64,000 nucleotides of DNA from Sipunculus nudus (GCA_026874595.1 CM049312.1:73754429-73818428); one strand, 5' to 3'; numbered from the stretch's first letter, positions 22,701 to 34,743 are shown. Made by a program: numbers and translations. Notes: generated by a model from the letters alone, not told the origin.

Positions 22701-23485
22701 TGTTACGGAACCTAATATCAACAGATCACGTAATCGTGACGAGCATAAATTTTGTTATGGAAAAAAAATCAGATTCTGTAACACTAGGCAGCGTGAAATG
22801 TCTAGGGGAATGAATAAAGAAGTCAGTGGTTTTTTGTTAACAAATAATCATAATTTATTCTTAAAACAACACTAGCATTACAATACACTAAATCAATACA
22901 ATTACACAGTATAACAACAGTGCAACAGCAAATCAATACAATTTCACTGTATAATAAATAAAGTGTACAGTACCTGGATAATACCACTGTCACAGCAACA
23001 AGTCCTTTAAAGCATTTAATCCAGATGAACAGTTCACATAAATCTTCTCAGAGAATAATTGTCCAATACAATCACAAAGTCAATCTGCTGTAATCCAAAC
23101 GTAAATTCCTAGCAGTGATCCCAAAGGCAAACTGAAGACTATATAAAACCCGTTACAAATTTCAAAAAGATATATAACTGCTGCACTTATCGGAAAAGGT
23201 CCACAAACTGACTTACACTTTTCTGTGTCCGCTGGAATATATCTCTCCTCTCTCTTCCCGGCTCTAAACACAGCCTCTTATTTATAAATTTTCACCTCAA
23301 GCCCAGACTTTCCATCATTTCCCGAACAATCTAAAGAACAATACACGTGCACTTGAGGTACGGATTAAACCGAGCGCTGTAGCATAGCAACGCCCAGGGC
23401 TTGAGCCCAACACGAATCAGAATGATAACAGCGCACAATAAAAGATACATGTCAACAGCGCACAATAAAACAGACATCTGTAACA
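22701..23485 (-). repeat. 3' LTR
   Basis: Starts TGTTACGGAACC and ends ATCTGTAACA. It pairs with 27530-28339 and differs by scattered substitutions and short indels, so the insertion is not recent. The polypurine tract (minus-strand CAGGAGGGGGAG) lies at 23486-23497, at the inner edge expected for a 3' LTR. Confidence 0.93.
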
Positions 23486-23609
23486 CTCCCCCTCCTGTAA
23501 TAAAAAGATAAGTTTTCTAAAAACTTTCTTTTTGCGATCACAATCACTAAATTGTTACAATATTTCAAGAACATCTTATTTACAACCTTACATAAATATC
23601 TCGTTTACA

Positions 23610-24183
23610 ACATTTTATAAACATCTCGATAAGCAATCAGAAAGTACATTGTCTTTCCTTTAATGTGTCTGATTTCAAGATTGTAATCCCGTTAAAACAA
23701 ACACCATCTCAACAATCTGTGATTTTTAAACTTCAACTTGTTCATGAACGTGAGGGGATTTTGATCACTGAAGACAATGATAGGCTTGACTGATGAAGTA
23801 ACATTAACTTCAAAATGTTGCAATGCCAAAATCAAAGCCCAACATTCTTTTTCAACAGTGGAGTAGTTTTTCTGGTTTGTATTAAAATTTCTTGAAAAAT
23901 AACAAATTGGATTATCTATGCCATCACTGCCTTCTTGTAACAACACAGCACAAGCAGCAGTATCACTAGCATCTACAGCTAACTTGAAAGGTAAAGAAAA
24001 GTCTGGAGCTACCAAAACTGGTGTACTTTGCAGAATTGGTTTCAAATTCTGAAATGCATTTTCACACTGAACTTCCCATACAAACTTTTGTTTCTTTTTT
24101 AACAAATTAGTGAAAGATTCAGCTACAGCAGAAAAAATTGGAAAAAACTTCCTGTAGTAATAAACCATACCAAGACAACGCAT
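23610..24183 (-). pseudogene. Gypsy RNase H domain
   Basis: Minus-strand frame from 24183 opens with the RT thumb/connection (MRCLGMVYYYRKFFPIF). It continues through FKLAVDASDTAACAVLLQEG, the first catalytic aspartate region of RNase H, then STVEKECWAL and VFSDQNPLTF. A shifted frame beyond 23692 still reads YNLEIRHIKGK, the normal RNase H end, by about 23620. Only about 130 bases then separate it from the LTR. Confidence 0.9.
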
Positions 24184-24239
24184 TATTTGCTTTTTTTGTT
24201 TTCTGGTCTAGGAAATGCAGAAATAGCACTTATTTTAGC

Positions 24240-25185
24240 ATCAACAGTTTTGCTAGACCCTGCCCTACAATATGACCCAAACATGTTACTTGTGCATGAC
24301 AAAACTAAGATTTTACTAAGTTGATGATCAGACATGCTTCACTGAGTCTTTCGAAGAGGTCGCGCAGAATTTGCAGATGTTTCTCCTAGGTGTCGCTGTA
24401 CACGATAAGGTCATCAATATATGCGTCGCAGCCCTGAATGTCCCTGACAGCCATATGGATGAGGCGCTGGAACGTGGCTGGCGAGTTCTTCATAAGTTCG
24501 GCATAACTTTATACTGGTAAAGTCCTTGCGGCGTCACAAATGCTGACACTTCTTTCGCCCATTCTGTCAGCGGAACTTGCCAGAATCCTTTTAGCAAGTC
24601 AAACTTGGAAACATATCTGGAGCTACCGACTCTATCAATACATTCATCGATCGTCGGAGTCGGGAACGTGTCAGTCTTGGTGACAGAGTTCAGTTTTCGA
24701 TAATCTGTGCACATACGGTTATTTCCATCAGGTTTTGGCACAAGAATACATGGTGAACTCCAGTTACTGTTACTAGGTTAAATAAAATCATTGTTCAGCA
24801 AATATTGAACCTCATCTTGTAGATACGTTTGCTTTTCTTGATTCAGTCTATAAGGATGCTGCTTGACTGCGCTTGCCTCGCTAACATCGACGTCATGGCA
24901 CAATATGTTATTTCGCGTTGGAATGTCACTGAACAAATGTTCATAATTCCGCAGCAGGTTCTTGAGGTCCTGTTTTTGTTGTGCGGTAAGGCGTGACAGT
25001 TTGGCATCCAGGTTGTTAAGCACATTTGAGTTATTTAGTGGTACTATTCCACACTGCATGTCTACATCACACTTACAATCAGTATCTACTTTAACTGGGT
25101 CAGGGTCAGTTTTTACATAATTAACAGCAGTAACATTATGTAGAACATCTGATGTGCTATTTCTCTCATAATATGGTTTCAACAT
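24240..25185 (-). pseudogene. Gypsy reverse transcriptase domain
   Basis: Minus-strand pieces give the RT fingers and palm in order: HPYRLNQEKQTYLQ at the entry; MPKPDGNNRMCTDYRKLNSV and SKFDLLKGFWQVPL in the next frame (24490-24741); SPATFQRLIHMAV; and the catalytic box AYIDDLIVYSD, with YIDD encoded at 24410-24421. Frameshifts, and a stop just after the box, break the reading. It is not expected to be active. Confidence 0.92.
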
Positions 25186-25390
25186 GTTAACATGGCACAG
25201 TTGTTTTTTCTTACGCCTATCTGGTGTTAACAGTATGTAATTTAAATCACTGACTTTCTTGTCAACAATGTAAGGACCAGAATACCAAGCTTGCAGAGGT
25301 CTGCCAGAGATGGCTCACCAAGCTCAAACGTCCTACATACGGTGTGCTTGTCATACTTTGTTTTCATTTTACTTTGTGCAGATTTCAGAT
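25186..25390 (-). pseudogene. Integrase C-terminal remnant, upstream of RT
   Basis: Reading the minus strand in adjacent frames gives KSAQSKMKTKYDKHTVCRTF, then a GPY/F-type module (YSGPYIVDKK, SDLNYILLTP), then LCHVNMLKPYYER, which flows into the RT frame. GPY/F modules mark the C-terminus of gypsy integrases. The zinc-binding N-terminus and catalytic core are absent, probably removed by an internal deletion close to 25385. Position before RT is the key diagnostic. Confidence 0.7.
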
Positions 25391-26284
25391 TTGACTTTGC
25401 AATCTCACAAGCAAACATAAAATATCAGGGTCCTTATGCTCATCGGCGATAAGTTCCGACCTTGAAAATGCTGCAGCCTGTACGGGCGAGTCGTTAGACG
25501 AGTCACTAGTGACTCCCAGAGTGTTATTATCTGGACTATTATCCTCATATTTGTTTTTCTTGGCCATAGATCTAGTTACAGCACATGAAGGATACAAACC
25601 AGGAATTTCCTGACTTTCGGGATTAGTGTCTTGATCAAGTGACGGCTTTTCGATCACTATTGGTACAGGCTGTACTTTGTCACCTGCAACATCATTGCCA
25701 ACAACATAGTAGCAACTGAATTCCCTTAAAGGATAAAGTAGTTCTTATGCCCACAGTGATATTCCCAGAAATCAAATCTGACTTTAAATGTATACTGTGA
25801 ACTGAAGTGTTCTTGTCTGAAAACACACCATTTACAGGTGCATATGCACCAGTAAAAGACCTATTCGAAAAGGGCAAAGTGTTGGCTAAAATGAGAGTTT
25901 GGCATTCAAAATTCTAATAGGGGTATCACTTGAAAGTGATACAAAACCATCATGTATGAATAACTCCATTTCAGAGTCAGGCGAGGAATCCACTACCTCA
26001 GTTTCCTCAAACAAAGAACTGACACTGATAGTGTCAGTCATTAACTCTTTTTCAGAGCCATTAAAGGAATCCAAATCCTTATTACCATCAAACTCCTCAT
26101 GGGAGTCAACAGAGGAATTTTTCTCAGCAGAAACAAACTTGTGTTTGTCATAAGAGGACCTGGCCTCATTTGAAATACTCTCGCAAGAGTCATAAAAGGA
26201 CTTAGCCTTATTTAAAGAATACTCCTCGCAGGAGTCTTGAAAGGACCTAGCCTTATTAAATTCCTCGCAGAAATCAACTGACAT
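25385..26284 (-). pseudogene. Gypsy protease and acidic linker region
   Basis: The frame 26284-25886 is acidic and Ser-rich, with a repeated SFxDSCEE-like motif, a tandem feature within the protein. Downstream, 25877-25692 contains GNITVGIRTTL then GIQLLL. After a one-base shift, 25657-25385 begins beyond GNDVAGDK and holds AVTRSMAKK. The ITVGIR...LLL-GND pattern is the late part of a gypsy retropepsin. The active-site Asp triad was not located with certainty. Confidence 0.6.
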
Positions 26285-27357
26285 TTTTACCCCGCAAGCT
26301 ATGGATATTTCTTGTCCTTCGTAGCATCAAACTCATTATTAGAGTCAATAAAGGATTTGTACCCCTTATTTACATGAAAAGAGCCTGGCTATGCATAGAT
26401 TTTGAAACAAAACCAGATGGTTTACCATTTAGTTTATTTGCAAGTTTCCAGCAGTCAGATATTAGATGACCTTCCTTTGTGCAGTTATTACAGATTTTCT
26501 TCGAAAATGACTGGCCTTGGTTGGATTCAGACACAGTGGACGTGGATTGAGGTGTAGCAATGGACTTTGCTGAACTATCAGGACTACTAGTACTGGGTGA
26601 CTGCGCTTTAAACTTCATTTGATTATACTGATTTACATTCTTCTTTGTGAATGACTGGTTTGATTTGCTAGTAAAGGACATTTGTGTATTAATGAATAAT
26701 CATCAGCTAATTCTCATCCAGAAAAAAAATGTTAACATGTAGCCAAAATCAACGGGCGCAAATTGTCATAATCTTTCATTACATTTTTAGAACTACACCA
26801 GCGATCAAACAACTGCTCTTTTGTCCTAGCAAATTCGACAAAGGTCTGATTTTTGCGCTTTTCCCAATTTCTGAATTTCTTTGTTTAGTAACATCAAAAC
26901 TGTGAGTTGGGGCAGCACGTAGACCGTGTTGTAGTTTAAGTCTTTCTTACTCCAGTCGTTTTAACTCAATTTCTTTTTCTAGTCTTTCTCTTTCTTAACT
27001 TTCATGTTCTTCCCTCTATTCTCTTTGTTTTTCTAATTCTAACTGTTTTAACCTTTCATGTTGTTCCTTCTCTAACTGTTTTGATGCAAGCTCATGTTGC
27101 ATTTCTATTTTTTTTTAAATTCCAACTGCATAGCAAGGCTGTCATTTTTTTATGTTTCCACTTCACTCTCTTCAATTAAACCTTTGCTAACTAGATCTTG
27201 CATGATTTTAGCAATGATATTAGGCTTTCTCAAAGCTTTTTTCACACCTAACCCTAAGTGTTGTCCCAAACGCAACAACTGATCTTTTGTCAATAGTTCA
27301 AGTTCATGAGGGTAGGGTCGGGATCTTCAACAAATGTCTCAAGTTTGAAATCTGGCA
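26285..27357 (-). pseudogene. Gypsy gag region with CCHC knuckle
   Basis: A likely gag start (MPDFKLETFVEDPDPTLM) is at 27357. A Lys/Glu-rich coiled-coil-like stretch follows, broken by many stops. The open piece 26681-26370 holds a nucleocapsid knuckle, CNNCTKEGHLISDC (C-x2-C-x4-H-x4-C). This identifies the region as gag of an LTR retroelement. Confidence 0.85.
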
Positions 27358-27529
27358 TGTTAAGATGATAAAACAATAACAAAAAAAAATCCACTGAGAT
27401 AAATCTTGTAAATAATGTAATGTAAACAATGTGTAATCTTGTAAACAATATATTGAAAAGAATGTGTCTAGGTTAAGGCCTAATAAACTTTCAAAACTAT
27501 TAAGCATCACAAACGAGTCCACAATTTTA

Positions 27530-28339
27530 TGTTACGGAACCTAATATCGACAGATCACGTAGTCGTGACGAGCATAAATTTTGTTATAAAAACAAAATCA
27601 GATTCTGTAATACTAGGCAGCGTGAAATGTCTAGGGGTATGAATAAAGAAGTCAGTGTTTTTTTATTGACATATAATTATAATTTATTCTTAAAACAACC
27701 CTCACATTACAATAAATTAAATCAATACAATTACATAGTATAACAGCAAGTCAATACAATTTCACAGTATAATAAATAAAGTGTACAGTACCTGGATACC
27801 ACCACTGTCGCAGCGACAATAAGTCCTTTAAAGCATTTAATCCAGATGAACAGTTCCACAAATCTTCTCAGAGAATAATTGTCCAATTCAATCACAAAGT
27901 CAATCTACAGTAATCCAAAAGTGAAATCCCGGCAGTGATCCAACAGGCAAACTGAAGACTATATAAAATCCGTTACAAATTAAAAAAAAAATCTATAACT
28001 GCTGCACTTATCGGAAAAGGTCCACAAACTGATTTACACTCTTCTGTGTCCGCTGGAATATATCTCTCCTCTCTGTTCTCGGCTCTAAACACAGCCCCTT
28101 ATTTATAACTTTTCACCTCAAGCCGAGAACTTTTCATTTCCCGAACAATATAAAGAACAATACACGTGCACTTGAACATTCCAGACTAGCACGACAGCGA
28201 GCGTTCAATTAGTACGGGTTAAACCGAGCGCTGTAGCATAGCAACGCCCAGGGCTTGAGCCCAACACGCATCAAAATGTCAACAGCGCACAGTAAAAGAG
28301 ACATGTCAACAGCGCACAATAAAACAGACATCTCTAACA
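27530..28339 (-). repeat. 5' LTR
   Basis: Pairs with the LTR at 22701-23485. A few bases inside it (minus-strand TGGACTCGTTTGTGATGC, just below 27522) is a possible tRNA primer-binding site beginning with TGG, though the matching tRNA is not identified. Confidence 0.93.
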
Positions 28340-28343
28340 ATAT

Positions 28344-28600
28344 GAATATCCTTTCAGTTCCTTGCCAAATGGGGTCGTTGGTCCAGCTGGGCTGGTTGTA
28401 CACGCAGCTGCGGGGGTGGGGTACAGGAAAGGATTCGTAGCTGCATAGACCGGTCAGTGACCATCGGCGGGTGGAGAGGAATGCAAACTTAAAGCAAAGG
28501 ATGCAACACCCAGTCTTGCCCATGTAATCGAGTGACTTAAGTGTAACATTTACTTTATCACATTGGTATTCAAAACAACCTTGCATGACTTATTTAGAAT
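28344..28600. other. Right flank of the gypsy element
   Basis: An open minus frame across 28345-28586 includes RRWSLTGLCSYESF and SCVYNQPSWTNDP. It runs into the LTR, and I recognise no family, so it is not called as a gene. Confidence 0.35.
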
Positions 28601-29232
28601 AACCATATTTAATTGCGAAATTCGGGGAAACTATAGGCGCTCGGATTGTTGGACAACCAGGTCATACATAGTTTATACATATTAGGGCAATGATGCGCCA
28701 TGACCTTAGATATTTGAACGCCAACATCATACAGACAAGAGACATTCGATTTTTACCAGCGAATATCACAAAAAAAACATAAATTTATTACATTCAATAT
28801 TCGCGCGCAAAATACGAGAAAACTATCGGCGCTCGGCCAGTTCGACACATGGTCAATTTGGAAGCAAATTAAATATATGTTATGGCACTGATTGGCCGAG
28901 ACTGTAGATATTTGCACGCCAATATCATAAAGACAAGCGACATTTGAATGCGAATATCGAATATCACACAAATCAGCGACATTCAATATTCACCAGCAAA
29001 GTTCTGGAATAGTTTTCGAATATTGAATATCCATGATTCGAGAGATATTCGATATTGGCATGTAAATATCTAATGTCGAATATCCCCGATTCGAGTGATA
29101 TTCGATATTGCATGCTATGATTGATATTTTATGTTAGCGTGGGAATATCGAATATCCCTGATTTGAGTGATATTTTTTATTCGCATGGTATGAGTGATAT
29201 TCGATTTTGCACTCGAATATCGAATATCCATC
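28600..29232. repeat. Satellite rich in GATATTCGATATT palindromes
   Basis: Two diverged units of about 190 bases (near 28615 and 28800) share ACTATnGGCGCTCGG, ACGCCAAnATCATA and AGACAAGnGACATT. From 28960 the array turns into short alternating GAATATCGAATATCC and GATATTCGATATT words, which are mutual reverse complements. Such sequence can fold extensively. No coding potential. Confidence 0.75.
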
Positions 29233-29526
29233 TTTATCAAAAGGATTGTTTATATGTATGTTAAAATCTCCCAAAATTAAGAGCCGATCACTACTAATTA
29301 TCAGTAAATTCTGTAAGTTCTTCGAAAGATTGCCAAGAAATTCACCCACTGCGACTGTATGCTTCTTCGAGTAACAATGCCGATAAAGAACAACCAAGCG
29401 AACGACCTGTCTGTCATACGTCAGCGACCACTCAGTATATTCATATGATTTCCCATCTTCTGCTTTAAGTAATTTGACTTGAACACGATCATACCTGTCC
29501 CGTCTCCATTTACATGGTCTCTCCAA
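29232..29526 (-). pseudogene. LINE endonuclease fragment
   Basis: Minus-strand frame with YEYTEWSLTYDRQVVRLVVL and LLILGDFNIHIN, the metal-binding GDFN motif of apurinic-type endonucleases in non-LTR retrotransposons. The frame runs into the satellite at its C-terminal side, so it is truncated. It lies opposite in strand to the RT fragment at 29640. Confidence 0.8.
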
Positions 29527-29639
29527 AGAAGAAAGACTCAGTGATAAACCAGTTGGCTTATATTGTGGATATAATATGCAAATATTTAGATAATAAAAAT
29601 GAAACTGGTGTTCCTCGACAATTCTAAAGCCTAAGAATT

Positions 29640-29920
29640 TCCCATGATTGATTGATAAACAAACTTAATGAAATAGGAACAAATGGGACTTTGTATGGAT
29701 TTCTATGCAACTATTTGGACAACCGTAGACTAAGGGTGGTCCTCGATGGAAAAAAGTCTAAATGGTATAAAAACTAATGCAGGAGTACCACAAGATTTAA
29801 TACTTGGTCCCTTGATGTTCTACGACAATGCTATGTGTCGAATATATTCTTATATGCCGATATGCAGTCTTAATGACAAGTTTTGCACCTGGACAAGAAA
29901 AAACTAAACTTAAACAGAAA
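29640..29920 (+). mobile_element. LINE reverse transcriptase fragment
   Basis: Plus-strand translation gives LINKLNEIGTNGTLYGF, YLDNRRLRVVLDGKKS and NAGVPQDLILGPLMF, the RT palm region before the catalytic box (usually GVPQGS). A degraded LYADMQS-like trace follows near 29850. Frameshifts make it nonfunctional. Confidence 0.75.
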
Positions 29921-30240
29921 CACAGACTTAAAGGACACTATTATATATAATTTGAAGAAAACAAACATTTATTATCTGAGGCACAGCACAAGCATTTATT
30001 AGTTATACACAGATTTCACTAGACTTATAAAAGTTAAGTAATACTTATAATATGGAGGTACATTGACATTATACATTTTTCATCGATGGATTTTATTTTA
30101 TATATATATATTGTTTATTATACATCTAACATTTCTTGCAAAGTAATTTTATATACAGACTAATGCTCTATACCCATGTACTTGTGAAAACCCTACTAAT
30201 GCCTCGTGCATGCGCTAGGAGATGCATATAAGATTCATAA
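29921..30240. other. Short AT-rich gap
   Basis: Between the LINE fragment and the 289-bp array. Nothing recognised apart from a short TA tract near 30100. Confidence 0.5.
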
Positions 30241-30249
30241 ATTTAAAAA

Positions 30250-31330
30250 AAATGAGGTCAAACGGTTTGGCCTAAAATGGGTCCACAAGCTTTTTCAAGA
30301 AATGGGTCCTCTGGCCGTGACCTTTGTCCCCATGACCTGAAATTGACAGGTTTCTTCATCCATGGGTGGGTGAGCCATATTTGCGAGAGGAAAGGTTTCT
30401 GTAAAACAGTTTGGCTTTAAATGGGTGCACAAGCTTTTTCAAGAAGTGCGCCCAGTGGCCGTGACCTTTGAACTCGTGACCTCAAAACCAATAGGTTTCT
30501 TCATCCATGGGTCGGTTAGCCATATTTGCATGATGAAAGGTTTTTGTCAAACGGTTTTGCCTAAAATGGGTCCACAAGCTTTTTCAAGAAGTGGGTCCTC
30601 TGGCCGTGACCGTTGACCCCGTCACCTGAAATTGATAGGTTTCTTCATCAATGGGTGGGTGAACCATATTTGCAAGATGAAAGGTTTCTGTAAAACAGTT
30701 TTGCTTTAAATGGGTGAACAAGCTTTTTCAAGAAGTTCGCCCAGTGGCCGTGACCTTTGACCTCGTGACCTCAAAACCAATAGGTTTCTTCATCCATGGG
30801 TGTGTGAGCCATATTTGCATGATGAAAGGTTTTGGTCAAATGGTCTGGCCTAAAATGGGTCCACAAGCTTTTTCAAGAAGTGGGTCCTCTGGCCGTGACT
30901 GTTGACCCCGTCACCTGAAATTGATAGGTTTCTTCATCCATGGGTGGGTGAGCCATATTTGCAAGATGAAAGGTTTCTGTAAAACAGTTTTGCTTTAAAT
31001 GGGTGAACAAGCTTTTTCAAGAAGTGCGCCCAGTGGCCGTGACCTTTGACCTCGTGACCTCAAAACCAATAGGTTTCTTCATCCATGGGTCGGTGAGCCA
31101 TATTGGCATGATGAAAGGTTTTGGTCAAACGTTTTGGCCTAAAATGGGTCCACAAGCTTTTTCAAGAAGTGGGTCCTCTGGCCGTGACCTTTGACCCCGT
31201 CACCTGAAATTAATAGGTTTCTTCATCCATAGGTGGGTGAACCATATTTGCAAGATGAAAGGTTTTGGTCACACAGTTAGGCTTGAAATCGATCAACAAA
31301 CCAATTCCGGACGGACAGACGGACGAATGG
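30250..31330. repeat. Higher-order tandem repeat: 144/145-bp monomers in 289-bp dimers
   Basis: Seven monomers. The anchor GTGAC falls at 30317, 30461, 30606, 30750, 30895, 31039 and 31184, spacing 144/145 alternately. Two types alternate: type 1 has GTGGGTCCTCTGGCC and CTGAAATTGATAGG, type 2 has GnGCGCCCAGTGGCC and CTCAAAACCAATAGG. Each keeps TTTCTTCATCCATGGG and AGCCATATTTGCA. Most monomers carry GTGACCTTTGACC, a direct repeat of a nuclear-receptor half-site with one-base spacing. The array ends in GGACGGACAGACGGACGAAT. Three 63-codon plus frames in phase with the 289-bp period are by-products. Confidence 0.93.
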
Positions 31331-32925
31331 AGGCGTTACTTTATCCCTCTTGCAACGTATCTCCTTTTCTATGTTAAAATAACACGGAGTTTCTGTACTA
31401 CTATAAATATGTTAAAATTGTAGGAGGCCACTACCAATAAAATGCATGTGGTTTAAAAACTGCATTTATCAAGCTATGTTAAGTCTTAAAATCACTCGTT
31501 TCCCCTGATTTTAACTGGTATCATTAATACTGAAATATTTCTAGATAATCTTAGTGGTCATTAAGTAATTATTCATGCCTTAACCTGAAGACAACCCCTT
31601 TAAAATAATACTGTTTCGGCCACGCCGAGTTTCTGATTAACTTTAATTTGCATTCGGGTGTATCTCCTGGCTAATTATTCCGGTGGTCTTACACGAGACA
31701 ATAATTACTCTATGTTGATTAACCATATACTAATTATGTGGCATGACGTCACTAGTCAATTAACCCTGAAGAAACACTCCGTATTACTTAAGTTCCTTTG
31801 CCAACGCCCAAATTTCAGCTTTGTCAGTAGCAGTTTATGCATGAGGCCGCCTACGATTCGATATTGAATTACGTCTCTTCCATGTTGACCCCCAATAACG
31901 CGACTTCGCCGGGTTACAAGAATTAGAACTAAACATGCTCTAGCTATTTTGTTCATTTTAAGTGGGTCGGTTTCTCATTCAAGGTTTCAATTTTATTAGG
32001 TTGGCGGAGGGTTACTATCCATATTCAGGAGCCACATCACCACAACAATTAGATCTGATCTAGAACTCGATTAACTTGAAATTGTGTGTATTGCATTTTT
32101 GTCATCAACCAATTATAGGGAATATTATGACACATAACAGTTAGTAAGCAGTGCCACACTAGTATTTTTTAAATGACGACCTATACTAAAGGATATGCCG
32201 AAGCTTAAAAATTTATTAGTAGAAAATACTCTCACTCAGCACATTAAATAAACGACAAAAGAAACTCAAAACTTTTATTCACTAATTGATCATGCATTAA
32301 ATAATCTTACTATATAGTGCGTTTCACGACTTGCTGTCCACCTGCGTTTCGTAGGTAATTTTCTTTAAAATTTTCAATTGTTTCCTAATAAACTACACAT
32401 GGAAGTGACAAGCACTTAAGAATTTTACAATAAATCCCTTTTTTACAACTTTTTAGTTTCTTCACAAAATCTGGAAGATTTTATGTGTCCCTGCATGAGA
32501 AGCCATCTTTGATTTACGTGGTTACATTTTTTAAAGTGTTAACATGAAATCGTCCAATCAGCAGCTGGCAAATGACACTGTTTTTAATGTGATTAATAAC
32601 CTTGCCCACAATATAAGTGGGTATGATACGTTGTAAAATGTAGACTGATTTCTCATATATTTTCAAATAATTCTGTATCATAAATAAAGTGAATTTACCT
32701 TGTTGAAAATTAGGTCATTTTATCCTCTACACTATAGTTGTTTCCCTTTAAATGTAACTAAAATATTTTTCATGGCAAAAACCGGATGGACATGAGGGGA
32801 AGAAACGGACTATAGGTATATAACCGCATTAGGGATTATCTCTATTACTTACAATGACCATAAGGCTATAAACCCAAATATGTATTGGAGACAGATTATC
32901 CTTAACGTATAAGAGAATTTAATGA
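31331..32925. other. Gene-free stretch
   Basis: AT-rich sequence with two opposing short frames at 31658-31956 that match nothing I know. No repeat array or RNA gene seen. Confidence 0.5.
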
Positions 32926-33266
32926 ACCCGGCTATCAAAATGGTGATTATAGACAAATAAGAAGGCCAGTCAGATATGTAAACTGGGAAAATTGTTTGAG
33001 TTCAGGGTATATCCATACAGATTATGAGGCCTTTATAACCAGCTTGAAGCAGTTAGGTAAAATAACAATACCCATACAACATTCTAAAATCCTAATAAAA
33101 GACAAACCTTGGTTAAAATCATGATTTGGAAATACCTAGAAGGAAAGAAATTAAACTACTAAAACCACTCAGAGAACTGAAAAAGACCATGACAGGGACA
33201 ACTTAAAAGGTAAGAGAATCAAAATGACCATGTCAGTACGAGAAGTCAAATCAAATTATCCCTATA

Positions 33267-34698
33267 GGGGACTGCATCGTGACGTCACAGACCACGTGAT
33301 TTAGCAGCACGTGCAGTACTGGTAGGCAAAACACTTAGGGATGTTGACTGTCTCAGTTGCACTCCTTCCCCAGTGGGCTTGTTCTGTGTTCTATGTTGTT
33401 TGTATTTTACATTAAATATGTCAGTCTTATAAAATTGATTGCAAGATAATTAACCAGTGAGGTGTACAGCAGTTGGATTTGCCAATCCAAAGCAAAAGGG
33501 ACTTTGTCAAAGCTTCTTTAGGGTGCCTGCTGGATCACTTGCAGACACGCACTTAGTAAAGCCTCAATTTTCTTAATTGACCCTAAACATGCTTCATCAG
33601 AGAATCACTAGTTTCTTGCTTCATATCCTGTAACTGATATCTTTATGCTGCACCACATGGAGTATGATAAAGCCTGATACAGGTGCTGTAATGACAGTCC
33701 TATATTTTCACCCCTGTGTAGCCACATTGTTAGAATTCAGTCAAAAGTTTCAGAGTGCCCCTGCATAACTCTTAAGATATTACCAAGTTATTACTGCCAA
33801 GCAAGCTGCAAACCAATGATAGTTAATGTGTTAATATATATATTTAGTTATATTCATTAATGATAATATTTTGTGAATTTTTACTTAACTACATGAACCA
33901 CCCTCCTATATACGCATACTCTAAGAGCTTATAATATGTACAGTCACAAAGCACATTTTAATGTTAATACTTAAATATTTGCAATCAAAGCCTTCTAATA
34001 CTTGCACTGATAACAACAAATCATTTCAGTCATCTGTTAATTAGGAAATCATTATAACGGCTTGCCTTCAAAAGGCTCGTTTAACCCGAATGTCAGGGAA
34101 ATAAATGGCTTTGTAGCGTCATGGTTTAAGACCTGGTTCATTTGTTTTAGTATTATTAGAATTGATTTATATACAAAGACAGTTGATGTTAAGAATGATT
34201 TCATTTTCATTGATTTTATCTACTTTTAACTGTTTATGTTAAGATTGATATTTCTCCACCACTAAGTGTTAAAAAGATTTCATTTCAACACAACCTTAAA
34301 AAATGCTTTAAAATTGTTTTTTTATTTATTTTACCTAACATGTATGCCCGTTATTAATGCAAATTAAGTTTTTTTTACATTTCATATTTAAATAAAAAAT
34401 AAATTCATAATTTTAAAAGTTAAAATTACAATCCTAACACAAAAACTGGGGTGGGGGTGTTTCACCTACAATTTTCACATTTCAAATTCAAACATTTTAA
34501 CTTTTTTATTTATGTTTTGTATTTTTGTTTCATATTTAAATATTACTACTTTTATTTTTTTTATTTTATTGATTACTTATAATTCGTTTTACATCTGATA
34601 TTTTAATGAGATAGAAAACTGTAATTTAGAAAGCCAACACCTGTTTAAAAAGTCTGTCACCTATTGGTTTATATTTATTTATATATTAAATATATATA

Positions 34699-34743
<45 letters not shown>

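Larger units (their letters stand above)
22701..28339 (-). mobile_element. Ty3/gypsy LTR retrotransposon, Gmr1-type order, degenerate
   Basis: Two direct LTRs of about 0.8 kb, each TGTTACGG...CTnTAACA, bound 5.6 kb, flanked by ATAT at 22697-22700 and 28340-28343 as a likely 4-bp target duplication. On the minus strand the order is 5' LTR, gag with a zinc knuckle, protease region, integrase C-terminus, reverse transcriptase, RNase H, polypurine tract, 3' LTR. RNase H ends about 130 bases from the 3' LTR, so no integrase can follow it. The integrase remnant lies upstream of RT instead, the Ty1/copia-like order described for the Gmr1 lineage. The integrase core is deleted, and frameshifts and stops affect every part. 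Confidence 0.93.

Noticed and set aside
25899-26153. 84-codon plus-strand frame inside the gypsy element
   Set aside because: It is the antisense shadow of the acidic linker region of the element.
30425-31194. Three similar 63-codon open frames at 289-base spacing
   Set aside because: They track the tandem repeat period exactly and have no protein signature; repeat by-products.
30250-31330. CRISPR-like regular array
   Set aside because: Repeats are 144/145 bases with no unique spacers, and the genome is eukaryotic.
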